DNA from: Yponomeuta sedellus
Lineage: Eukaryota; Arthropoda; Insecta; Lepidoptera; Yponomeutidae
Reading direction: 5' to 3'
Length of the DNA: 64,000 bases
Assembly: GCA_934045075.1 (NCBI GenBank)
Contig: OW203724.1
Coordinates: forward strand, 12,945,473 to 13,009,472
The position numbers and the translations under genes were made by a program. The notes beneath the pieces were generated by a model that was not told the DNA's origin, ran no database searches, and was given only the letters and a program-made list of their open reading frames with translations. This document shows, in pieces, positions 46,101 through 58,100 of this stretch. Position 1 is the first letter of the stretch; each line of letters starts with the position of its first letter.

Positions 46101-49100
46101 CTGTTGCTCTGCTAGGCTTGACACCTGTATTACAGCAAGCAGTGCCAATTCCCCGCGATGAGATGGGTCAGTTTCTAGTTACAGAAGTGATCGTAGCTAT
46201 AATTTATTGCTTAGAAAAAAAATATTATATAAAAACAAAAGCAAAATCAAACTAATAGAAGTTAATTGTGTGTGTTTTTTGTGTGTGTGTGTGTGTGTGT
46301 GTATGTGTGTGTACAGAGGGTGTGTTGTTTTTATTATAGGTGTTAAAGTAATTGGTAAACTAATCAACATGAATTATTATTTTCCCTTTTAACCTACTGA
46401 TATTTCTTCTATTTGTAGGTTAAAAGGTATATGTGTGTAATTTACATTTTTATGTACAATTAAGTGTTCTGTATCTATCTATCTATACTTTAACTAACAC
46501 ATTCTTGTAGGTAGCCATAAACCACGCTTACAGAAAACACGAAATGGAATACGCACTGAAAAAAGTCGGCGTGAAAGCTCTGCTAGCAGCTGGGTCCCGG
46601 ATTGACGGCAATTACTATAGAATACTCACAGAAGCTATTCCAGAACTACCCAGAAGTAAACCAGGCGAGCTCAGTGATCCACATTTGAAGGAACTGAAAT
46701 CCGTGATCTTAGTAGGCGATGATGATTCCCCGTAAGAAACTTTGTATTAGTTCATTCATTTACTCATAAACTCAACCGTAATGGCAAAGAAGTGAGGAAA
46801 CGCTCTATTAACAACATCTGTCATATTATGATCAATAAATTAAAGAAAATGTCGTAGTGCGTCCGTAAACGTTTTTGTCGGCGTGTATATGAATATTGTA
46901 TAATATGCATGAACAATATTACGACTTTCTAGTACCAACTAATCGTTTCTGAATTAATCCGTGGACAGACAGATAGATGAACTGTTATAATGGAGGGACG
47001 GATGACTAAACAATAAGAGTGTGTTCTTTGTAAAAATCTCGATTCACAGTGTTTCTTATCGAACTCTTCCGAAGATGCTGCAACGATTTTAATGTTTTGC
47101 TTTGTGTACGAGTATATTTGGTAGAGTTGAGAATAGGTCGAAGGAATTAATATGATATGAAAGGTACGCCGCCGTCGTCGGCTGGTAATGTAGGTATGTG
47201 TTCGTATTAAACATATTAACATAACCCCAGATTCAACTGGACTCTTTCAAATTACTTAGTTAATAATAACGTGAAAAACCCCCAAATTGCTTATTAAAGA
47301 TGTCATAAAAGCTTAGTGAAAGCAACAAAATATCTAATCATGTTTAACAAAATTCGTAACTCACATCTTTTATTTCAGAGGCACAGTAAACTATGAAAAA
47401 CTGATTCAATCTGCGGATCCTGATAAAATTAATAGTGTACAAAGTGACATGAATCTCGTCATTCCCGATTCACCCTGTAATATCCAGTATACATCAGGGA
47501 CTACCGGTATGTATTGGATAATTAGTCTGGCTTGTCTGTGATTAATATCACCAACATAGGCAGAGGGAACGAGACTTGTGCATTTAATGGGCTGTGGCGT
47601 TTAAATGCCAGTATTTGACGTTCCGTGCTGAGTAATACGAAGACGATAGTGCCACGTTTTAAATGTCAAAAGTCGCGGCTTTCCGATACTAATATTTACT
47701 TTTCAAATTAATTTTAAATGACTTGTGTGTCGTATAATGCAGCACCATGGTGCGAATCACGCGTTTTGTGTCATGTGTGGTAATACAAAATTGTCAAAGT
47801 TTGACAATTTTGTATTAGAAATTCGCGACTTATTACATAACGCGCGAGTAAGTAGTAGATTTTTTTACAGAATTTGACGTTTGGTATTCTCAGTACAGAA
47901 CGTGAAATTCTAGAATTTAAACGCCCCAGCCCACATGCAGGAAGTAAAAAGACAGAATTGGAAAATTGTATTTCACTAGTAATTTACCGGAAAATCGCAA
48001 AAATAATACCTCCCGTTTAGATTTCTCATTAGAGTCAGTTTATTAAACAGTGGTTACGTTTTTTTCCTTAAAAAATGATGACCGGAGACTTTTTAATCAG
48101 TGTTTTAAGGAATTATGTTTTTATAGATATTTTAAGACTATAATAACTATTGTAATAACATAATTGAATTTCAATATTAGATTTAGAAATTACAATAACA
48201 TTCGTACATAGCTCAGCTCAATACTAATAAATATTTTCTTCCCGCTAACCTTTGGTGATGGCAATAGTGGATGGTTAAAATAATATCCAGGAGTTCATTT
48301 ACAGGCAACCCCAAAGCGGCTGTAATATCGCATCACAGTATTGTTAACAACGGATATGTGATCGGCGTAAGAAATGAGTTGGACTGTGGACACAAAACAA
48401 TATGTGTTCAGGTAATACATACTTATACCTGCTAAGGCCTAACTATGCGCACTAAATTCTGTCAGCACCCTGACGTTTGCGATAGCATTAAGTACGCCTT
48501 TGTGCCAAATACGATGTTTGGTGCAATAAAGAATTTTAATAATAATAGCAATTAGTATGGAATTTGACATTTTTAAACAAACTACAAATCTTTTAGATTT
48601 GGCGCCCGTAATATAGGGACTATAGTTATATTTAAGTATATCTTAATTTATAGTGAAGGGCTCGTGGCCTAGTCGAAACGAGTGATTGGAATCAATCACT
48701 AGAGTTAAGCAACAGGCGCGGTCAGGTGCAGGATGTGTTACCGTCCCGTTACTACTGCACTATTCTTTGTATCTGCTGAGGCACGGGTCTCTTTCTGCAC
48801 AACAGGAAAGTTACGCCATACTCCTCCACGGGACCAAGTCCGGGTTGGTGGTGGTATATTTCATTTGAATTGAATTCCGAGTAGGTATAGGAGCTGATCA
48901 TACAAGCATGGCTGTTATCTGACCAGCTCCTGTACTCTAAAAAAAGCAAAATAAAAAGATTTTTTTAACACCAATAAATAACGGTTACAATTAAGTACAA
49001 ACGAAGTTACATAAGTAGCTAATGGTTCTTCATTTGGTGCGATTAAAGTTAAATTAAGAAGTTAGTTTGACGAATCTACGCTACAGTAAAACAAAATAAG

Positions 49101-52100
49101 TATGCATTATACAGGGTGTACAAATTCTCCCGAAAACTTCCAAATGTGGCCTCATGAGTTCTTGGCCTTACGTCGGGCACGCGATAAAGTTGCTCTTGCG
49201 TTGTTGCACTGTATCCAATATTGTTGTATTTGGTCATATATATCTTAACTATACACATATTCTTTCATACAGATTGACACAGCGACGTGACAAATTCACT
49301 GATTTGAATTTTAAAACATCCTCATATTGGAAGTGGTTTAACTTTCATCATCAACCCATTATGTCCCCACCGAGGGGACATAATGGGTTGGGTCTCTTCC
49401 CTAAATAAGAAATAGGTCATACTCCACCACGGGCCAAGTCCAGATTGGTGGAGGCTTGCAAGACTAGTGGCTGGTCACTACCGTCAGAAGTTTTCCAGCC
49501 GCACTAAGGCGTCTGAGTCGGTTTAACGACGGCCATCTAACGACGGCAGCCGGCACCAACTGCTTACGAGTCATAGACGGTTACCCATCCATGCACTGAA
49601 CGCGCCCTATGTTCCTTAAACGTCGTGATCGTTTAAGATCACTCAGGCAGCCGGGGCCAGGAGCGATTTGATATGAACGGTTTAACTTGTTCATACTGAA
49701 AGAACGAAAAATAATGTATAAATATTTTTCTTAATAACTTATGTGTTTCAGGTTCCATTATTTCACGCATACGGTGTGATAATAACCATGGCAGCCGCTA
49801 TCCAACACGGAGCCACTTTGGTACTCCCGTCGCCAAAATATAGCCCGAAATCGAATTTGGATGCTTTAATCGCTGAGAAGTAAGATAAGTTGTAAAACCA
49901 TTACCCTATTATTCTCCTAACTATAAAAAACCTTGTCTGAAATGACTGTTATGCCCGCATACAAATTAGGCGCATTATATTGTTCTACAATGGACTCAGA
50001 AGCTGGAGAAGCATTCTCGATTCCTAGTGCGGGACATGAATCTAATCGTTATGAGTGACTAAGCAACATGCCTAAATTAAAACATTGTTCAACTGTTGTC
50101 TCTACTTTATCTGAGGAAAGACAAACAAAGAAAGAGCAATCATAATCTTGATGCATTCCCATTGCATGTGCTTGAAACTTTACCAACACGACATTAGACA
50201 GCAGAGGCGATTCTCGCCCATGCGAATTGAAAGCGTAGACGCAAAATAGTTATTCAAAGGATTAGAAATTTTTCGCGTAAAAATCAATTTCAGGTATTCT
50301 CACAAATTTGTTAAAAAAATTCGCTTGCTTTGAGGTGTCATAATGTCGTAATCATAATCATAATTGACTGCCCTTCGCTCTTAGCGATAAGACCGCCAAT
50401 TGTATAACATTACTTAGATTTAAGAATCATGGTTGTAATATTTTTCTGGTTGTGCAATAAAGAGTTCTCTCTCTCTCTTCGACCTTAGAATCGTATATCG
50501 GGAGCACGGCAGTGCCCCCGCCAAGTCGAAATCGTATATCGGGAGCACGGCAGTGCCCCCGCCAAGTCGAGCGCGAAGCAAACACTGCCGTACCATCCTT
50601 TACTAGAACCATTTCGACGCATTTTCAGGCCCCTATCTGAGAACCTCTGGATAAGACCAGAACGCAGAAATTTTCGTCATCCAGTAAGCTATAATCACAT
50701 ACTTAAAATCCAAAATTTCAAGTCTGTAGGTCATTTAGTTTCGAAGTTAAGCGAAAGCAAAGTTTCGCATTTATGACACTCACTCATGATCATCAAAATA
50801 GAACTAGTACTTCCCATAAACTCAGAGAGCTGAAATTTGGTACAGTTAGGGTTTGATGGCCACATAAAGGGAAAACTATAAAAACTAGAATAATCGAAGA
50901 TCTGGAGTACCTGGTGACCCTGATTAGAAAACACAAGAGCCCAACCAAACTATTAGTAGATTATTATTTCTTTTATTATTTCGCTCAAAATTTGGGCAAA
51001 ATATAATGCATTGGACTAAGAGTGGCACGTCGTGATACACGTCGCTAGATGGCGCTAACTGTATTTTAAAACGCGCTTACGTTTTGTTTTTCCGATAACC
51101 TTTTATGGCGAAGTGGCAATTCCTTCATTCGCGAACTAGCGATGCCAAATACGAGAGTTGAGAGCTGAAACAAAACGTAAGCCGATGAGCTGTTGAACAA
51201 TTCAATCATGTCACGAATGCGAGTCGCAAGCTACCAGAGCTGGAACGAAAGTACCTAAACCTATACAGCTACTGAACGATATTGAACTGTCAACTACGGA
51301 GAACTACTTATTTGAATTAAATAAGGAAAAGCACGCCAAGCGCAGCGTAGGACGACCAGCCACAAGATGGACAGAAGATCTTATCCAAGTGGCAGGAAGA
51401 CGCTAGATGCAAGCCGCTTTCAACCGGTTTTTTTGGAAATCCAAGGAGGAGCACTTACATCCAGCAGTGGACTTCTTGTGGCTGAATGATGATGATGATG
51501 ATGAACCAAATCACTCTCCTTTTAAATGAAGCGTAAAAATTAGAAATGTGCTGTCTAATATTCAAGATTTTTGTTCATTTGCAATAAATATTTTTATGAA
51601 GTGCGTTGAAGTGAAAATCTGTTGTGATTGAATTGTTGTCTTTTGTGAGGCGACCTGTCGTTTCTGTCTAATTAGCCTATCTTATTTCATCACCACCTTC
51701 CAGGTGCAACGTAATCCATGGCACTCCGACCATGTACATCGATCTGGTGAACGAGGCTCGCACGCGGGGAATCGTCGCCGGCGCCGGCGCTGGTCTCCGC
51801 AGCGAGATCGCGGTGACAGGCGCCGCCACCGTCACGCCCCAGCTCGTGCGCGACATGACCGCCACGCTCAACGTTGACAGGGTTAAGGTAAATTCCATAC
51901 AACGCAATCACTTGCGCTGGGGGGTGAGTCTCTAAAATTCATACTGTCATATTAGTCTGGTAATGGTCGTTTCATTCACACTATCGGTAGTCTAGTAAAC
52001 AATCGCATTGCTATGCAATCGCATTGCAATATATAATAACCCGTGCTACTTAACTCGGCGCTTCGCGCGATACGATCTTCTTCGCGAGAGATGCCTATTT

Positions 52101-55100
52101 AATTTGCGCGGGTTATACCCTTGGAATGACATTGCACTGCTATTGCTTTATAGACTACCAAATTGAGGTAAGTATCAACCATTGTTGTGCTTATACCATT
52201 CTATTGAAAAACCATGTAAGTATTAGACTCTAGGGCCTGGTCCCTAACTAGGGTACCCTGTTCTATGGTAATAATCAGGCAAGAACATAAAAAAAACATG
52301 GTAATGAGTCTGAGTAGACTGGGAAGAATTGGATATATGGACTATAGAAGACGCAACAGTTTTCATAATTTATTACTTTTCTAAAAGATAAAACGTTAAG
52401 CTAAAGTTTAAATTTTCTGTTGAACGCCGCCTTACACCAAATTAAGTTTAAGGTTTAACCTCACAATTAAATAAAATTCTAAATAACTGTTTTTTTTAAT
52501 ATTCAGCATCTCTTTATGGTCTCCATGGTTGTCTGGAAGAAATTGCCATTAGAAACAAGGCCGCTAATTGTATTTAATCTTTGTAAATGTGGTTTTTTCT
52601 GGTTTAAAATAAAGAAAATTATTTTATTAAGGGCTGAATCCTCATACTAATTAGAAATCTTATTGTGAATTCTAAGTTTTAAGTGATGAATTTAAGTATT
52701 TAGACGATCATTAGATCCAGTAACTATTTGCTTTTAATATACAATTAGTATTTGTTTGAAGCTCACAGTCTGACGGTGTGTGGTGTGCATTTAAATACTT
52801 ACCTTTTGTTTTCGTTTCAGTCTGTATTCGGCATGACCGAATGTACCGCGGTTTCCTTCCAGTCTCTCCGAGGCGAGGATAAGCAAATGCCACTGCGATA
52901 CTTGGGACATTTGCACGACCACTTAGAGGCTAAGGTAATATTACAACACATAACAATACGTTACATAAACTTACAGTGCTACACAAGAAATAAGTCTCGC
53001 GGATGTACCTGCGCAGAAGACCAAATTTTGGATGTGCGGCAAGTTGATCAACCAATCAGATAGTTTCATTTTATGGCAGGCCGCGCGCCTTTGTTGCTAT
53101 TGGTTGATTCAACGTCATTGATGCAGGTGACTATTAGTTTGGCAATATTAATACAATATGATTAAGCTCTGCAAATTGGAGCGAAACCTGGTCGGACTTT
53201 TCCGATATAACAACACCCGTAAGTAGATCCGGACTAAAAGCCACAATGACATTATCCATTACACCATCAAATTCGGCGTTTTCTTCTCTTCTATAATTAC
53301 GTGTTCAACACAACGTTGCCATGCTGCTGGAGTCATTTTACTTATTGTATCATCTAACAGGGCCTTTATTTAGTTCGGCCATTTAAAGTTTTATTTTTGG
53401 CAGTAACATGGCCTTTTACTTGCCCCCATATGATTTCTATCGGATTTAGTTTACAATGATATGGGGGCGATCTAAGCACTTCTATATTTTTGTCTTGTGC
53501 CATTTTGTCACACACATATGCCATATGCTTATGCCATATACACGTATTGACAAACGACTAAACTTCACTTGTTGTTGGCATAAATTCCCCAAAATGTTTT
53601 TCACACCAGGGGCATTATTATGTAAGTGTCCACTGAGTTGAGTGACGTTGATTTTTACTTTTTTTAAGCTACTCCGGCTGTCAAATGCATACATTTTTTG
53701 ACACTTAGGAGTTGTCTAAATGCTTCACTCGATAGAGTGGAATGCTACGTGATAGGAGGGCTAAATTTCATCCATGTTTCTTTTCTGTAGGGCTGTCGCG
53801 TAAAATTAATGTCGAATTTTTTATAGTTTTTCGAAATAACAAGGTAATATGCATGTTATTTGAGTGGTTCTAGTGAAATATGCTGCAATAGGAATTGTTA
53901 ATAAATAGTTAGCGTGTAAAAGGCAGAAGATTTGTAAAACGTGAGTTGTGATAGCCCTAAATTGGTTTGTTTACCTCTATTCTTTATCGAATTTGGCTTA
54001 GGTATAGGTACCTACTTATATATAGAATCAAAAATAATTGGATAACTATGTCATACATAACAATGACATTGAATATTAAACCTAACGGTAGGTACAAGAT
54101 AACACGTATAGGTAATCTTTATTTTACGCGATAACCGATTTCATCACTGTCTTTGTGAACCCGATTAATAAATCTTAGATCAATTTAAAAGATAACAACG
54201 CAATCACAGACTAATTGTGTTTGTGTAAAGTCATGATGCGTTCACACAGTGGGCTGGCTGACTCCCGCATCTTTTGGTGTTATCCAACCGTAGCCAACCA
54301 AAACGGTGCGTGCGCGCCGTGGGTTATTGTTTTGATAGATTTTTGGAGAGGCGGCACTAATGAGCTGTTTTCAGCACAAATTCACAAAGCATTTCATAGA
54401 TGGCCCCTACAGGCGTACCCATACAAGAACAGAGACACGTCTGTCAAATTTTGCTCAGCGCATATTAATTTTGACAGCCGTATTCCTGTTCCTCTATGGC
54501 CACGTCTGTAAGCGCCATCTATGAATTGCTTAGTGCTGAATTTGTGCTGAAAACGACTCTAGTATTTTTTTTATTATTTACCACGGATGTAAATACATCC
54601 GTGTTATTTACGTTTACATAACGGTAACAGATTATCGCCGTCGACGCCATTTTATAAAATCGCGTTCGACTGTCTGCTACCCCTCACTTGAGTCATACTA
54701 TTTAAAAAATAGATGAATTTATATAAGATACCATTTTTGATTAGTAGTTACAAAACCGCTAAAACTAATTTCAAACGAACTAGATTTTAGCGTATATACC
54801 TACTGGTGTTACTGGTGTATACCAAAAAAAAAAAATAAAGGATATTTTTTTTCGCATGGACGTATTACCTACTAATTTAAAAGAAATTTAAAAAATATCA
54901 CATTTTACGTGAAACCGTACTACAAAAAAAAAGTTAAAATATTACTTTTTAATAAATTTATTTTCAGGTTGTAGATGACACAGGCAATAAGGTGCCTTTC
55001 GGTCAACCTGGGGAGTTACAAGTGAGAGGTTACACGACCATGATAGGCTACTGGGACGACGATACGAAGACTAAGGAGACTATCGGCGAAGACGGCTGGA

Positions 55101-58100
55101 TTAGGACTGGGTTTGTAAACACTTTTAAAAACCTATTTAGAGGCTAAAAATTTCACCCATGCCGGGATTCGAACCCGCAACCTCTGGCTATCCGTACCAG
55201 CGCTCTACCAATTGAGCCAATGGGCGACTCACGGCATCAGTGAAATTTCGAACCTCTTTACAATATTCTCTGTATTACGTACAGGCAGCGACATCTGACT
55301 TAAGCAAATTGCATTACTTACAGCCCCGACTACCTACTTTGCAGTTAGGTTTAACATCGGAACGATATCACTGTACCCACATGATTACACTATTTTTATT
55401 TTTAATGCACTAACCCGTGCTAAGGAACAAATTTAAAAACCTATTTAGAGGCTAAAAATTTCACCCATGCCGGGATTCGAACCCGCAACCTCTGGCTATC
55501 CGTGCCAGCGCTCTACCAATTGAGCCAATGGGCGACTCACGGCATCAGTGAAATTTCGAACCTCTTTACAATATTCTCTGTATTACGTACAGGCAGCGAC
55601 ATCTGACTTAAGCAAATTGCATTACTTACAGCCCCGACTACCTACTTTGCAGTTAGGTTTAACATCGGAACGATATCACTGTATCCACATGAAGTAGGTA
55701 GTCGGGGCTGTAAGTAATGCAATTTGCTTAAGTCAGATGTCGCTGCCTGTACGTAATACAGAGAATATTGTAAAGAGGTTCGAAATTTCACTGATGCCGT
55801 GAGTCGCCCATTGGCTCAATTGGTAGAGCGCTGGTACGGATAGCCAGAGGTTTTTTTTTTTTTTTAATTTGGTCGAGGTCCTGCTACCGTTTATTACGTA
55901 GCAACCTTTTAGTCCGTAATGTAAAACTAGTCTTTAACAATAATGTAAATATAATGTTTCCTTGTAATAGTATAATAATGTAATAAGTCTTAGCCTAATG
56001 GATTTTTTTTTTTTTTTTTTGTTTATTTTCTGTAATCTTGGTAAGTTTTTTTTTTTTTTTATATTTATTTTCTTTCTTTTTTTTTATATTATTTTTTTTT
56101 TATTTTCTTTTCATCATTCTTTTAGTCTTCTTTTATCTTTTTTTTTTTTTTTTTTAATCCATTTACAAATAATGTCATTCATTGGGCCTGAAATTATAGC
56201 TAGTGTTATTTATACATTACAAATTAAATGTAAAATTTTAAATTAATGCGTCGTAAAATCTATGTCAATGTAATAAAAACAAAAATGCTTAAAATAATAA
56301 ATTTATATACACTAGAGAATTCTTATTGAAAATAAAAGTAATAAATGTTAGATTAAAATTAGTTTAATACAGTTAAAACTGTGTTTTCCCCGACGCCTTT
56401 TCTCTGTCTACTCTTACGAGTAGTCACAAGCAAGGCGCCGGGGTACATTGGTGAAATAGTTAAAATTATAAAAAATAAACTAAAATTAATAAAATTAAGC
56501 GACTCCTTTCGCTCGGCCCGACCAGATGTAAATTTATAAAAGTTATAAAGGTGAAGATTTGGGCATTTGGGTCGCCCTTGCTAAAACCGGCCCCCATTCG
56601 CCCTTGAGGCCGCGCGCACGACCCCCAAGGCGAAGGCAAGGAAGGCTTCTCGACTATCGGAGTCAGCCATAAAGGCGGCGAACGCCTCGCACCTCACCGC
56701 TCTTCCCAGGCGTATCTCGCAGTCGGCCCTTGCAGCTCCGAAACGGGGACACTCCTCCAGCAGGTGCTCCAGCGTTTCGGGAGTCACGTCATCGCAAATG
56801 CATGACGGACTCCCCGCGAGCTTAAACCTGTGGAGGTACGCTCGAAAGCCGCCGTGCCCCGTAAGGAGCTGCGCCTTGGCATTGCACATCGTGAATTTGC
56901 CAAGGACTTTGTGGGCCGATGCGACGTCCGGGAAGAACAGCGAGGTGACGCGGCCTGTGGCAGACTCGCTGTAGCGGGTCTGCCACTTTGCCACTGTCTC
57001 CCGTCTCACCTGCAGTTTTGCGTGTGAGACGGGGTACAGGTCGTAGGCTGCCGCGTCTTTGCGAGACAGCGCCGCCCTCTTGGCCAACTCGTCCGCGCGT
57101 TCGTTGCCGGGGATCCCGACGTGGGCCTTGATCCAGTAAAACCGGATCAGGCCCCCGTTTTTCTGGATGTGCGCCAGCTGGCCGTGGATCTTCACGGCCA
57201 GCGGGTGTGTGGGCGAGGTACTCCTGAGCAACTCCAGAGCGGATCTGGAGTCGCTCAGAACACTCGCCCTGATGGAAGCGGGACCCCCGGCAACGAGGTC
57301 GAGAGCCTTAGAGATCGCCACCATCTCCGCTTGGAAGACGGAGGTTGCGGGTTCGAATCCCGGCATGGGTGAAATTTTTAGCCTCTAAATAGGTTTTTAA
57401 ATTTTTTAAATTTGTTCCTTAGCACGGGTTAGTGCATTAAAAATAAAAATAGTGTAATTTGTAAACACTGCTAGACTACAATATTATCGACGGTTTTTGC
57501 AAGGTTTGCCATATGTATGGATTGGATTGTGGATTTCGGGAAGTTTAAAATAAAGCCCAAATGATGGTGGCTTAGCAATAGCACATTTTTTAATGGGATA
57601 TGGGATTTTCGTTTTATGAGATAGGTAGTAGTGGCTATCTCCCAGTCGATTACTTGATCATCAATCCTGCCAGATTCGTTTTTGATTTGTATCTGCTTTC
57701 GTTTCCTGCACTTTCAAAGTACCTAACAAGGTCAGCAGTACCTAGTGTTTTCCCGACAAATCAATCCACTGACTGAATGTTCAAAACACGGATTGGACGC
57801 CGAGAGCTTGCCGCGATGGCACAGCGTCATTGCGGTGTCGTCACATTACAGCAAATGCTTCGCTTTCAAATAGCTCGCAAATTGCTAGTGGGATAGGGCG
57901 TAAAAGCATTTCAGTTTAATTATCGTAGAAATATTACTAAAGTTGTAAGATTAGTCAACCCTTTATTGTATATCTTGTTGTTTCTGTGGGCTAGGTCGAT
58001 AAGCTCTCAGGATAATATAGGCAAGCCTATTTAATCTTAACAGCAATGTACTAGGTGCTGCAGCGTCCTAGTGATCCCATCACCCATCTAGTGTGAGTGA

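Larger units (their letters stand above)
55112..57469. mobile_element. SINE-A multi-unit insertion (copy 9) with nested LINE, intron 10
   Basis: A perfect 12-bp duplication TTTGTAAACACT (55112-55123, 57458-57469) encloses the whole complex. Order on plus: two units on minus with tRNA-like modules at 55155-55225 and 55463-55533, an inversion point near 55690 and one unit on plus (module from 55806). That module is split at 55850 by an RNase-H LINE (55851-57341); its other half follows at 57342-57370, then the leader end TTAAAAATAAAAATAGTGTAA. So a foldback SINE-A entered once and later received a LINE. The outer insertion point is the second base of the intron. Confidence 0.85.

Noticed and set aside
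55998..56246. Phe-rich 82-codon frame
   Set aside because: It is a translation of poly(T) tracts at the 3' end of a minus-strand LINE.
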